Counted from the stretch's first letter, positions 24,808 to 33,021 are shown. The stretch is DNA of 64,000 nt from Paraburkholderia diazotrophica (GCF_900108945.1 NZ_FNYE01000001.1:310001-374000); one strand, 5' to 3'. The notes: generated by a model not told the origin, from the sequence alone. A program made the numbers and translations.

Positions 24808-25404
24808 ATGCTCGCACCGAATTACAAGGCAGCCGACTTCCTGAAAGCGCTGCAAGGGCTGATGCCGCGCGGGCGAGTCTGGCCGCGCGATCCCGACGCG
24901 GTGCAAACGCAGGTTCTATCAGGGTTAGCGCCGAGCTACGAGCGCGCGACTGCGCGCGCGAACTACCTGCTCGTCGACGCCTTCCCGGCGACGACGTATG
25001 AACTGCTTCCCGAATGGGAATCGACGCTCGGTCTTCCGGATCCATGTGCAGGTGTTGCGCCCACGATCGCGCAGCGGCAGGCGCAAGTGCTAGCGCGATT
25101 CGTTGGGGTGGGCGGCCCGACGATTCAAAGTCTGACGGCGTTCGCGGCAAACCTCGGCTACACGGTCACGATCACGCAGTTCGTGGAGGCCAGGGCCGGC
25201 CAGATGCGAGCGGGCGATGCTTGCAACGGGACAGCGTGGTCATACGCGTGGCAGGTAAATGCGCCGCTCAACACAGTCACGATCGCCACGGCCGGAGCGA
25301 TGGCCGCCGGTGACCCGCTCGCATCGTGGGGCAATTCAGTTCTTGAGTGCGAAATGAAGGCAGTGATGCCTGCGCACACGATTCCAATCTTCTCTTACAC
25401 GTAA
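24808..25404 (+). CDS. Baseplate wedge, Mu gp48-like (DUF2313)
   Basis: 198 residues. LQGLMPRGRVWPRDPD, LLVDAFPATTYELLPEWEST and LGLPDPCAG are the classic DUF2313/YmfQ motifs. It is the last of the Mu-type baseplate wedge genes and connects to the tail fibre. GAGGC precedes the ATG. Confidence 0.92.
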   Translation: MLAPNYKAADFLKALQGLMPRGRVWPRDPDAVQTQVLSGLAPSYERATARANYLLVDAFPATTYELLPEWESTLGLPDPCAGVAPTIAQRQAQVLARFVGVGGPTIQSLTAFAANLGYTVTITQFVEARAGQMRAGDACNGTAWSYAWQVNAPLNTVTIATAGAMAAGDPLASWGNSVLECEMKAVMPAHTIPIFSYT

Positions 25405-25412
25405 GAGGCCAC

Positions 25413-26390
25413 ATGTATCGTATTGACGACGCGACCGCAGCGACTTCCATTCCGACACCCGAAACGGCAGGGACGGAAGGGTACTTCACCGAAGGCAATC
25501 CCGCTACGAACACGCCCGCAACGAAAGTTCGCGGGTCGTGGCTGAACATGATTCAGGAAGAGCTGTGCGCGATTCTCGCGGCAGCGGGCATTGCGCGATC
25601 GAAGACGACCTACAACCAGGTCAATACCGCGCTCCAGAAACTGTATTCGCCGGTCATCGGCACCGCGCGTAATGTTGCGATGAGCGTAACGGCGGCATCG
25701 GCAACTGCGACGCTCACTGCGGATGAGATTGTCGTCGGCGCGGCGTTGGGCGGCCAGAAGTACATGCTGCCGAGCTTCAACAAGACCATCAACCTCGCGA
25801 CGACTGGTGCGGGCGGGATGGATACGGGGACGGCTCCGGTTTCGGGTTGGGTGGCGATCTATGCGATTTACAACCCGGCGACGGGGGTGAGTGCACTGCT
25901 CGCAAAAAACGCAACCTCCGTTTCCCCGACAGAGGTATATAGCGGTGCGAATATGCCGAACGGATACACGGCGTCAGCGCTTGTCTCAGTGTGGCTCACG
26001 AATGCGAGCGGCCAGTTAATACCTGGCCAACTCAGCGGTAGGCGCGTTTCTTATCAAAGTCGGACGGAAATCAGCACAACCGCAACTACTGCCGGATACA
26101 CGGCGTTTGCGGTTACTGGCGACATTCCAAAAAACGCGAAGCGTGTCTTCGGGTACATGGGTGTTTCGCAGAGCACTAACGGGACGATCAATCTCTTTCT
26201 GGCTGGTGATTCGAACGGCTGCGGTGCTCAGGAATGCTCTTTGGGAACTGCCGCATCTGGCAATACGAATAGCACTGCATGCTCGTTCGCAGTCGATGTG
26301 TTTGTTAGCCAAAACGTCTATTACAGCATCCAGTACAGCGGTTCCGGGACATTCACAGCAACCGCCAATTTCACCGGTTACGAATTCTGA
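25413..26390 (+). CDS. Tail fibre protein
   Basis: 325 residues from ATG 25413, with AAGAGG upstream. The N-terminus (1-75), with PTPETAGTEGYFTEGNP and WLNMIQEELCAILAAAGI, is the common attachment part of Burkholderia and Mu-like phage fibres. The remainder is Thr/Ser/Ala/Gly-rich beta structure with no named domain, ending FTGYEF. It is the main candidate for host receptor binding in the tail module. Confidence 0.8.
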   Translation: MYRIDDATAATSIPTPETAGTEGYFTEGNPATNTPATKVRGSWLNMIQEELCAILAAAGIARSKTTYNQVNTALQKLYSPVIGTARNVAMSVTAASATATLTADEIVVGAALGGQKYMLPSFNKTINLATTGAGGMDTGTAPVSGWVAIYAIYNPATGVSALLAKNATSVSPTEVYSGANMPNGYTASALVSVWLTNASGQLIPGQLSGRRVSYQSRTEISTTATTAGYTAFAVTGDIPKNAKRVFGYMGVSQSTNGTINLFLAGDSNGCGAQECSLGTAASGNTNSTACSFAVDVFVSQNVYYSIQYSGSGTFTATANFTGYEF

Positions 26391-26402
26391 GGAAGACCAG
26401 AC

Positions 26403-26591
26403 ATGGCAAGTCTAGTCGTGCAATTTTCCGATTCAACGCAGAAAACCATCGTGTCTTATTTCGGCTCGCTGCAGGACGAATCCCAAATTCCGAATCTTGG
26501 GAGCGTCCAGGCCTCCGATCCAAGATGGGGCGCCCTCGTCAATCTGTTCCCGCCTAGCGCGCAAGCGGTGCTGCCAACTCCATCGGTTTAA
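26403..26591 (+). CDS. Small fibre-linked protein
   Basis: 62 residues starting 12 bases after the fibre gene. MASLVVQFSDSTQKTIVSYF ... LGSVQASDPRWGALVNLFP. Such short proteins often follow tail fibre genes in Burkholderia prophages. It could be a fibre assembly factor or cap. No domain is recognised. Confidence 0.65.
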   Translation: MASLVVQFSDSTQKTIVSYFGSLQDESQIPNLGSVQASDPRWGALVNLFPPSAQAVLPTPSV

Positions 26592-26607
26592 CTTCATCTG
26601 CTAAGAC

Positions 26608-27771
26608 ATGCGACAACTTATTGCTTTTATTGCCGCCCTGGCGCTTTCCTGCTCGGCGCAAGCGCAGGTTTCTGCATTCACGGCCGGCCCTCTGGGGATC
26701 GGTGTAACCAGCCCCAATGCCGTACTCGACGTCGAGAGTGCAGGTGCCGTTGGTGGCGGTAACGCAAACGGCACTCTGGCGCGGTTCTATGCGGGCAGCA
26801 ATGCCTCTCCGATTACTGCGATCACGCCCACCTTCGCGATCTCTCGCTATGAGACCATCAACCAAGATACCGAAGGTGGTCAGAATGCGGCGCTTTACGT
26901 CGAAGACGTCGGCAACAATGTTTCAAGTGGCAGTACGGTCGCGCAGGTAAACGGCATCACCGCCAATGTCTTTCAGAATGGCACTGGTGATTCGGTTGGC
27001 ATGTTCGCGTACTCGACGAACTCCAGCACTAACGCAGGCCATACTGCATACGGCGGTTTCTTCGATGCGATCGCCAACAGCCTGGGAACTCATGCTTTCG
27101 GTTTGGAGATCGATAGCACGAACAACACGGGCGTAGACGTTGGGTATAGTGGTCTTGCGCCGTATCCTGCATTGGTTGGAATTCATGTGCAGGCCCTCGG
27201 CAACAATCTCAACACTGCGGGTATCTGGATTGGGAATGTATCGTCGACGCCATCGTATGATGTTGGGATTGCATTCACGAATGACATTAAGACGACTTCG
27301 ATCGAGGATGATTCCAGTTCCATTCAAGCAATCAATATCGCCGGATCACATTCTTACGGGCTTGTCCTAAGCAGCGGCACCTATACGGGCAATGCAATCC
27401 AAGCCACTGGGTGGCAGTTGTCGCCGTCTGGCATGGTGCGCACGTCGACCAATCCGGCGGCTACATGGAATACTGATTCGACGGGTTCGACCGTCACGAT
27501 CGCAAATGGTGGAAATGCCAGTCTGCCGGGCGGAAATGGGCTGATCGTCGCCGAGGATTCGGTCAATTCAAATGCTGCCATCTACCTGTGCAGCGTCGGA
27601 TCATGCGTTTTGATTGGCACCGTTGGCTCAACTTGGGTAACTCCGACTACGACGCCCGCTGCCGGCAAGATGTCGATTGCGTGGAGTGGAACCGCCTATG
27701 CAATCTATAACAACCAGGGATCTGCTGAAACTGTAACCCTGAATCTGCTGAAGATGAAGGCCAGCAATTAA
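26608..27771 (+). CDS. Exported fibre-like protein with signal peptide
   Basis: 387 residues. The first 20 residues, MRQLIAFIAALALSCSAQAQ, are a clear Sec signal peptide with cleavage likely after AQA. The mature part starts with the fibre-like LGIGVTSPNAVLDVE motif often seen at the start of trimeric fibre or pectate-lyase-like beta structures, followed by Asn/Gly/Thr/Ser-rich repeats. Phage tail proteins do not normally carry signal peptides. It may therefore be a secreted or surface protein made by the lysogen, or a fibre gene that gained a signal. The gene ends in a perfect hairpin. Confidence 0.7.
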   Translation: MRQLIAFIAALALSCSAQAQVSAFTAGPLGIGVTSPNAVLDVESAGAVGGGNANGTLARFYAGSNASPITAITPTFAISRYETINQDTEGGQNAALYVEDVGNNVSSGSTVAQVNGITANVFQNGTGDSVGMFAYSTNSSTNAGHTAYGGFFDAIANSLGTHAFGLEIDSTNNTGVDVGYSGLAPYPALVGIHVQALGNNLNTAGIWIGNVSSTPSYDVGIAFTNDIKTTSIEDDSSSIQAINIAGSHSYGLVLSSGTYTGNAIQATGWQLSPSGMVRTSTNPAATWNTDSTGSTVTIANGGNASLPGGNGLIVAEDSVNSNAAIYLCSVGSCVLIGTVGSTWVTPTTTPAAGKMSIAWSGTAYAIYNNQGSAETVTLNLLKMKASN

Positions 27772-27786
27772 TTGCTGGCCTTCTTA
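27756..27786. terminator. Perfect palindromic terminator between convergent genes
   Basis: A 28-base perfect palindrome (27756-27783; arms GAAGGCCAGCAATT) covers the end of the fibre-like gene. The loop-free centre is AATTAATT. It would act as a terminator in both directions and separates the rightward tail operon from the leftward small gene. Confidence 0.7.
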
Positions 27787-27912
27787 TGGGCTCGGCAACA
27801 GATAAATTGAAATGAGCGCAGTCAGTCCAACGACCACGATCAGCGCGATCGTGTTCGCCCTCATGAAGGGTTGCTCAGACATGAAGTGCTTGAATTTGTC
27901 AAGAGCTTTCAT
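27784..27912 (-). CDS. One-helix membrane protein, leftward
   Basis: 42 residues read leftward from ATG at 27910-27912 to TAA at 27784-27786. A basic N-terminus (MKALDKFKHF) precedes a hydrophobic helix (NTIALIVVVGLTALISIYLL) and a short PSP tail. It is opposite in direction to the tail genes and lies just before the glycosyltransferase-like gene. A similar protein is encoded leftward at 29,697. It may be a small subunit of an envelope modification system. Short length limits certainty. Confidence 0.45.
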   Translation of the reverse strand: MKALDKFKHFMSEQPFMRANTIALIVVVGLTALISIYLLPSP

Positions 27913-27996
27913 TTTTTAAATCCTGTTTGGTCGACGCGCGAGTTTGCCACACTTGCGCGGAAAAGGTTAATTCAACCGATCTGCCCTACACCCTTT

Positions 27997-28004
27997 GGTA
28001 TGAT
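27997..28004 (+). promoter_or_regulatory. Extended -10 promoter for the cargo gene
   Basis: TGGTATGAT (27996-28004) is an extended -10 element; no good -35 is found at 17 bases. It lies 20 bases before the ribosome binding region AGGAGAGGTGA of the gene at 28028. It would give the cargo gene its own promoter in the lysogen. Confidence 0.45.
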
Positions 28005-28027
28005 TCACGTCGTCCGAGGAGAGGTGA

Positions 28028-29707
28028 ATGGTGGCGGAAAATATGGCTTTGCGTGCCGGAATTGAGAATGCCGAACGCGTTTCCAGTTCATTTTTGAGTA
28101 AACTTGCATCGCTGACCGCTGTTGCGATTGGTATTTTTATCGCCGTAACGACGGTCTATGGGGTATTCCATTTCTATTCGCCCATACCATGGTGGGATGA
28201 ATGGGATGGATACATCGGGTTTTACAAGGCTATCACCGATGGGCAGGGCTTTCATGCATGGTGGTTCCCGCATATGGAGCACCGCATCCTGACGTCTCGT
28301 GCGCTTTTCTTTATGGACCTGCATTTCTTCCATGGGGATCACATTATTCTGTTTGCCGCGCAACAGGCAATGTATGCGGGAATCGTGGTCTTAATGGCGC
28401 GGGCCGCGCGCCGATCAGAAGATAGCGTTTCCATGTGGTGGGTTGTCGGCATTGCTGCTGCCCTGATGTTTTCCTGGGTGCAGTCCGAAATCATGACATG
28501 GGGCTTCGAGACGCAGGTCATCGGAGCGTACTTTTTCGCTACGTGGGCACTTTTCGAATTCACACGACCGGAATCCAGTGATGTGCGCCGATTCGTCGTG
28601 GGATTTATTCTCGCGGCGTGCGCAGAATTCACGATGGGAAATGGTATTGCGGCGCCTTTTGCGCTCGTTGTGGTCGCAATTTTCGCCCGACAATCTCTGA
28701 AGATCGTTGCGCTGACTCTTGTGATTGCGATCGGTCTCGCAGCTGTCTATGCGATTGGGTACGTTAAGCCCGATGTACCGCCTCCAGTCGTGCACGGTTC
28801 CCCATTGTTGAATCGCCTAGCGTTTATCTTTGCCTTCCTGGGCAATCCGTTTGCAATTCTTGGGATGCGCGCTTCAGTCTGCATTGCCGCCGGCGTCGTT
28901 TCCGCCTTGACCATGGGCGCGCTGACGATCTGGTTGTACGCGACGCACCGCGGGACGCCGTATCGCGCCTTCCTGATCGGCCTGTGTGCGTTCGTCGCCG
29001 CTTCGTCGATCGCCGCAATGTATGGGCGTGGCGCAGCTGGCGCAGGGGCGGCGTTTGCCAGCCGTTACACGACCGGTGCACTGGTTATGTGGGCAGCGGT
29101 ACTTCTGCTCCTGTTCGATGTTTTCAGGACTCGGAAGATATTGACGATGTGGGCAGGCATCGCGGTAGCACTTGTTCTCGCCACCGGACAGGCAAAAATC
29201 TTTTCGAGCAATGACTATCTGTTCTTCTGGAAGCTCGGCGTGCTCGGGCCCAAGATCGGTCTGGAAAATACCAAATATTCCGGGATGCTGTTTCCGACAG
29301 AGCTGCACGACAGATTCTCGGTCTATACCAATTATGGCGCGAAGGGTCGGATCGGGATCTACGACCGTGAATGGCTGCGCGATGCCGGCGAGGTGAAGTT
29401 CGATCCTGACCGAATCGACCAGACATTCTGCCATGGGTGGTTCGAGGGCGCCTCGAAGGATGGTGCTGGAGCATATACGGTGACCGGGTGGGTCGTGTCA
29501 CCGCGGCAAAAGAACGATGTGCTGGTGCTGCTCGTCCGGAATGGCGAAACCGTCGGGTATGGGATTTCTGGTGAGCGCCGCTCAGATGTGGAGAAGAGCG
29601 TAAAGGGTGCGCCTGAAAACGCGGGATGGATGGGCTTCTCGAAGGCCGCCGACAGCCTCGGTGCTTACGGCTTCGTCGACGGCAAGTTCTGCAAGCTCAA
29701 TGGGTGA
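28028..29707 (+). CDS. Polytopic membrane protein, GT-C glycosyltransferase-like
   Basis: 559 residues with about ten membrane segments (first near 27-50). After the first helix comes a loop with PIPWWDEWDGY; Asp57 and Asp60 fit the acidic metal-binding pair of GT-C enzymes such as Gtr and ArnT types. The last 150 residues, from about 410, are soluble. No exact family is recognised. Encoded in a phage cargo block, it likely transfers a sugar to the O antigen or another surface glycan, changing phage receptors. The region is visibly more AT-rich than neighbours, which suggests separate origin. Confidence 0.65.
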   Translation: MVAENMALRAGIENAERVSSSFLSKLASLTAVAIGIFIAVTTVYGVFHFYSPIPWWDEWDGYIGFYKAITDGQGFHAWWFPHMEHRILTSRALFFMDLHFFHGDHIILFAAQQAMYAGIVVLMARAARRSEDSVSMWWVVGIAAALMFSWVQSEIMTWGFETQVIGAYFFATWALFEFTRPESSDVRRFVVGFILAACAEFTMGNGIAAPFALVVVAIFARQSLKIVALTLVIAIGLAAVYAIGYVKPDVPPPVVHGSPLLNRLAFIFAFLGNPFAILGMRASVCIAAGVVSALTMGALTIWLYATHRGTPYRAFLIGLCAFVAASSIAAMYGRGAAGAGAAFASRYTTGALVMWAAVLLLLFDVFRTRKILTMWAGIAVALVLATGQAKIFSSNDYLFFWKLGVLGPKIGLENTKYSGMLFPTELHDRFSVYTNYGAKGRIGIYDREWLRDAGEVKFDPDRIDQTFCHGWFEGASKDGAGAYTVTGWVVSPRQKNDVLVLLVRNGETVGYGISGERRSDVEKSVKGAPENAGWMGFSKAADSLGAYGFVDGKFCKLNG

Positions 29708-29834
29708 GTTTTGCTGGCGGATCGGGAAGTGCTGTGCTCGGTCCCGTTCCGCCCGACAGGTAGACGAACCAGAGCACGCCGCAGATCAGCGCGCCGAATA
29801 TCGCAATCCAGATATATTGTGCACGTTTCGACAT
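29697..29834 (-). CDS. One-helix membrane protein downstream of methyltransferase
   Basis: 45 residues read leftward from ATG 29834, with GGAG five bases upstream. MSKRAQYIWIAIFGALICGV and then LWFVYLSGG form a single hydrophobic helix; a polar Pro-rich tail follows (STALPDPPAKLTH). It starts 28 bases after the methyltransferase gene and overlaps the end of the GT-C-like gene on the other strand by 11 bases. It is probably co-transcribed with the methyltransferase. Confidence 0.6.
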   Translation of the reverse strand: MSKRAQYIWIAIFGALICGVLWFVYLSGGTGPSTALPDPPAKLTH

Positions 29835-29862
29835 GTTTTCTCCCGTTGAGGCGCGGAGTGTA

Positions 29863-30567
29863 TCATCCTCGTCCTTCAACGGGACGCTGCAAGATGACGG
29901 TCGCTTGTCCGAGTGGGGCTCCATCAAGAACTGGCGTGCCGCCATCGATGAACTGCACGACCTCCAGTTTCAAATGCTCGGCCCAAGCTTGAATCGCATT
30001 GCGCTCGATAAACGTGTTGAGGTGCCCGACCTGCTTGACTCGCTGCGCATCTACGGTGCTCTCGAAGACGTGCCAGTGTCCCTTCTCGGCGAACTCCAGA
30101 AAGGAAAATACGATCAAGCCTCCCGGCTTCAGTGCACGCCGCATGTCTTCGAGATATAGATAGGTCTCGTAGTGAAGAAGGTGCGTAAAAACGCTGAACG
30201 CACAGGCGATGTCGATCGACGCGTCTGCTGCTGGAATCGAAATGTCGAGATGCCGCTTGAATTCGAAATGTGACGGCGTCTTGGATTTGGCGTAATCAAG
30301 CAGCGCTTGAACGACATCGGTTCCCATGTACTGAAGATTGATGCCACTTTTTGAGAGACTTACAGCCAGTCGCCCGCTTCCGCAACCCAGATCGAATACC
30401 TTCATTCCATCACACAGCCCAGCGTGCAGAAGAAGGTTGGTTTCCACGCGGCCGGTATGCTCAAAATTTCCACCGACCGCCATTGCCATCGCTTCATCGA
30501 TCGGGTATGTCTTGACCAACTGAGACACGAATTTCTCGTAATCCTCTACAAAATGAAATTGCGCCAT
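29863..30567 (-). CDS. Class I SAM-dependent methyltransferase
   Basis: 234 residues from ATG 30567, chosen because AGAGGAG lies before it; the frame is open 28 codons further. Motif I FDLGCGSGR (58-66), acidic residue Asp84 in YMGTD, and the post-motif region FSVFTHLLHYETY are clear. It lacks HTH or target recognition domains, so a small-molecule or sugar substrate fits better than DNA. It is adjacent to the GT-C-like gene and so may methylate a glycan end in the same modification pathway. The substrate is unknown. Confidence 0.82.
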   Translation of the reverse strand: MAQFHFVEDYEKFVSQLVKTYPIDEAMAMAVGGNFEHTGRVETNLLLHAGLCDGMKVFDLGCGSGRLAVSLSKSGINLQYMGTDVVQALLDYAKSKTPSHFEFKRHLDISIPAADASIDIACAFSVFTHLLHYETYLYLEDMRRALKPGGLIVFSFLEFAEKGHWHVFESTVDAQRVKQVGHLNTFIERNAIQAWAEHLKLEVVQFIDGGTPVLDGAPLGQATVILQRPVEGRG

Positions 30568-30651
30568 CTGTAAAGCTCCTCTGAGGTTTTCCGCAGAACC
30601 GGGTGAGCGCTGACGTACCTTCGCACGCCAGTCTACAACATGGCGTCGCAA

Positions 30652-31470
30652 TTACTCGATTTTCGCCTTGACGAGCGCGGCAACGAGCGCCTGCTCCTGC
30701 TTCGCCTTGAGGTCATCCAGATACGCGTCCGGATAAAGGCATTGCGTCATATGGCTTTGCCATCCTGTAATCGACTTGATGTAATCGTATTGTTTGATGA
30801 TCGGAACGTTGTACTTGGCTGCGATAGCATCCATTGCGGCTACATATTGCGGCAACTGAGGATGATCGCTATCGCACAGAGGCGATGGCTCTTCGAGCAC
30901 GGCGATCTTGCCGGATGCCTGTATAGCCTGCACCCATTGTTCAAGATAGCCTGTGTAATCGCTAACCGTCTCGCCGGCATACGCATCATTGACCGAATGC
31001 TCTTCAATGATGATCGAGGCAGAAGTCTCGGCAAGGCGCTGCGGAAGAGGTGGGCCGCCTCCATCCATGCCGTCAAGTTCGTTCATGAGGGAACTGGCGC
31101 GGCCGCCTGTCGCGGCGTTTTGGACAGTAATGCCGGAGTCCCTGAACTGTTTTTGCAGGAGCGATTGCAACGCTTGTGGTTCGTTCGGCGTTACTGAGAC
31201 AGGCATGCCCATACTGTCCACTGTGCTGCCGAACATTTCATCATCTCCGTAGACAGCAATCTGGATGACGGGCGTTGTCGCCATCGGCTCGGATGCGGAC
31301 GGCGGCGCGGACGGCGGCGCTGACGCTGGCGTTGATGACGGAGTCGCCGAAACGACGGCCGGCGTCGGCCCATCGATTTGCGCTTGAGCCGATGTCGACG
31401 GACCACCACCACCGCAAGCAGTAAGACAGGCAGTGAGGCCGATTACGGCTGCTGCTCTCCATCCTCCAAT
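30652..31470 (-). CDS. SGNH-hydrolase-like lipoprotein, degenerate active site
   Basis: About 270 residues. The mature lipoprotein begins at the Cys of LTAC (31,414-31,416), followed by a Pro/Ala/Ser linker and an SGNH-like domain. Block I reads AVYGDDEMFG, so the nucleophile Ser of GDS is Asp. Block III keeps VND. Block V reads YPDAYLDD, without the DxxH histidine. No ATG, GTG or TTG precedes the signal peptide in frame within a sensible distance; ATT at 31,468-31,470 gives the best N-terminus (a TTG at about 31,551 is poorer). The gene overlaps the end of the upstream regulator, suggesting coupling. A binding role rather than catalysis is likely. Confidence 0.6.
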   Translation of the reverse strand: MGGWRAAAVIGLTACLTACGGGGPSTSAQAQIDGPTPAVVSATPSSTPASAPPSAPPSASEPMATTPVIQIAVYGDDEMFGSTVDSMGMPVSVTPNEPQALQSLLQKQFRDSGITVQNAATGGRASSLMNELDGMDGGGPPLPQRLAETSASIIIEEHSVNDAYAGETVSDYTGYLEQWVQAIQASGKIAVLEEPSPLCDSDHPQLPQYVAAMDAIAAKYNVPIIKQYDYIKSITGWQSHMTQCLYPDAYLDDLKAKQEQALVAALVKAKIE

Positions 31471-31727
31471 TCGATGATGGCGCCGATCTCGCGGCCGCGC
31501 GCATGAAGTTGCTCGACGCTGGTGATGGGGCCATGCATGAGCTGCCAATTGGCCATGCCGTACATCAGGACATGAAAGCCCATCTCGCGCTTGTCCTCGT
31601 CGGAAAGGTACTTGTGGAATTGACGGCCTGTCGCCACGCCGAACATACGGGCCATCTGAGTATTCGTATAGGACAGTTGCTCTTTGAGGAGCCGAAGCCC
31701 TTGCTGCGGGGGTGCCTGATAGTGCAT
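31443..31727 (-). CDS. Small HTH-type DNA-binding protein (probable repressor)
   Basis: 94 residues from ATG 31727. The segment QGLRLLKEQLSYTNTQMARM then FGVATGRQFHKYL has the spacing of a helix-turn-helix, with further helices to residue 70 and an acidic tail. It is the first gene after a promoter that contains a palindrome between -35 and -10, so autorepression is likely. Its 3' end overlaps the lipoprotein gene in another frame. Family not identified with certainty. Confidence 0.6.
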   Translation of the reverse strand: MHYQAPPQQGLRLLKEQLSYTNTQMARMFGVATGRQFHKYLSDEDKREMGFHVLMYGMANWQLMHGPITSVEQLHARGREIGAIIELEDGEQQP

Positions 31728-31831
31728 GGGCGGCCGTTCCAATGGGATGCGCGGGCGCGCGAAAAGTATGTCGCATGATGGGTTCCTTTCGGAGTATCGG
31801 GCACCGCGAAATGCTTAGCCCAGTGCGTCGA

Positions 31832-31859
31832 AGCATATCACCCCTAGGGTGATTGTCAA
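31832..31859 (-). promoter_or_regulatory. Leftward promoter with operator in the spacer
   Basis: On the minus strand: TTGACA (31,859-31,854, perfect), a 16-base spacer, and TATGCT (31,837-31,832). A perfect palindrome, ATCACCC-CTA-GGGTGAT (31,837-31,853), fills the spacer. It drives the HTH gene and the lipoprotein gene. A bound protein would block polymerase. Confidence 0.75.
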
Positions 31860-31882
31860 GCATCAGATAACGATCGACCAAC

Positions 31883-31904
31883 AGCCGCCTCGAGCGGCTT
31901 TTTT
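31883..31904 (+). terminator. Rightward intrinsic terminator before the holin
   Basis: AGCCGC (31,883-31,888), loop CTCGA, GCGGCT (31,894-31,899), then a run of T. It stops rightward transcription entering the lysis module unless antiterminated, which fits late control by the Q-like protein. Confidence 0.7.
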
Positions 31905-31922
31905 CTTTTACGGGGTAACTCG

Positions 31923-32144
31923 ATGCCTATTGGCGACCAGGTCGCGGAAATTGCGCGCAGTGACGTTGCGGCGAGCGCCGCGAAATCGGCTCTCCCCGTT
32001 TCGGTAGCGGGCATGCATTGGATGGGGTTTCAGCTTTCCGACTGGGTCATGGTCACGACGATTCTCTACACGATCCTGCAGATCATCTTCCTGTTGAAGG
32101 ATCGCCTGTTCACGAAGGGTAAGCATAAGAGGGGCAGCAAATGA
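31923..32144 (+). CDS. Holin-like small membrane protein
   Basis: 73 residues: an amphipathic N-terminus (MPIGDQVAEIARSDVAASAA), a hydrophobic segment (WVMVTTILYTILQIIFLL) and a basic C-terminus (KDRLFTKGKHKRGSK). It overlaps the endolysin gene by four bases, the classic holin-endolysin pair. One clear membrane helix plus a weaker segment suggests class II or III topology. Confidence 0.75.
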   Translation: MPIGDQVAEIARSDVAASAAKSALPVSVAGMHWMGFQLSDWVMVTTILYTILQIIFLLKDRLFTKGKHKRGSK

Positions 32145-32611
32145 TCCTGTCTCTACTCGATGCGGAGCTGCGTCGGGACGAGGGCGTTCGATACGTCCCA
32201 TACCTCGATACAGCAGATCCGCCGAAGCGCACGATCGGCGTCGGTCACAACATGGACGTATCGCCTCCGCCAGCTGGATGGACGTTCCCGCTGAACGATG
32301 CGCAGGTGAACCAGTTGCTCGATCGCGACGTGTCGACGACGCTCGCGAAGCTCGACAAGTACCTGCCGTGGTGGCGGCAGATGGACGAAGTGCGTCAACG
32401 CGTGATCGCCAACATGTGCTTCAACCTCGGCATCGGCAATGCCGCGCTCGGCACTGGCCTACTGGGATTCAAGAACACGCTAGCGGCCATGCAGCGCGGT
32501 TCGTATGGTGTTGCCGCAGCCGGCATGAAGGCCTCGAAGTGGTATGGGCAGGTAGGCCAGCGCGGCGCGCGCCTTTGCAAGGCAATGGAGACCGGAGTGA
32601 TGCCGACGTGA
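32141..32611 (+). CDS. Endolysin, GH24 lysozyme
   Basis: 156 residues. Glu14 (RRDEG), Asp23 (YLDT) nine residues later, and the TIGVGHN motif (31-37) give the T4-lysozyme catalytic triad pattern. NMCFNLG and GFKNTLAAMQRG are further family features. No signal peptide or SAR helix is present, so it needs the holin to reach the wall. The start overlaps the holin gene. Confidence 0.93.
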   Translation: MILSLLDAELRRDEGVRYVPYLDTADPPKRTIGVGHNMDVSPPPAGWTFPLNDAQVNQLLDRDVSTTLAKLDKYLPWWRQMDEVRQRVIANMCFNLGIGNAALGTGLLGFKNTLAAMQRGSYGVAAAGMKASKWYGQVGQRGARLCKAMETGVMPT

Positions 32612-33009
32612 GCGCAGACATCTTCCATTTCGTCATTGAGCAGGGTTCGGATTGGGTTCGGCAGGTCGTCATCAAGAACGACGATGGGACCGTCATTAAC
32701 CTCGCGGGCGCCACGGCGCAGTTGCAGGTTCGCAGTGCGCCGGCGAATACGCAGACCGTCATTTCGCTATCCACTGCGGATGGATCTATGACGCTCGACG
32801 GGCCAAACGGGAAGCTGAAATGGAGCATGTCAGGCGCACAGACGGCCGCTATCGCCGTACCAGCCGGGCTTCCTATTCCGCTGGGTCCGAAGGGCTCCGG
32901 CTATTTGCTCGGAGGCTATGACCTGCTCGTCAAGGACGCATCGGGTCGCCTCATCAAGTACCTAACCGGCAACGTTTATCTCATTCCGGACTACACGCGT
33001 CCGTTCTGA
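32608..33009 (+). CDS. Phage beta-sandwich-like protein
   Basis: 133 residues from GTG 32608, overlapping the endolysin stop. The start [20 protein letters not shown] and [16 protein letters not shown], then [17 protein letters not shown], form an Ig-like or BppU-type beta pattern known from phage baseplate and fibre-support proteins. It lies directly before the collagen-SGNH fibre and may attach it to the baseplate. No exact family name. Confidence 0.6.
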   Translation: MSADIFHFVIEQGSDWVRQVVIKNDDGTVINLAGATAQLQVRSAPANTQTVISLSTADGSMTLDGPNGKLKWSMSGAQTAAIAVPAGLPIPLGPKGSGYLLGGYDLLVKDASGRLIKYLTGNVYLIPDYTRPF

Positions 33010-33021
33010 AGGAACCCATAT

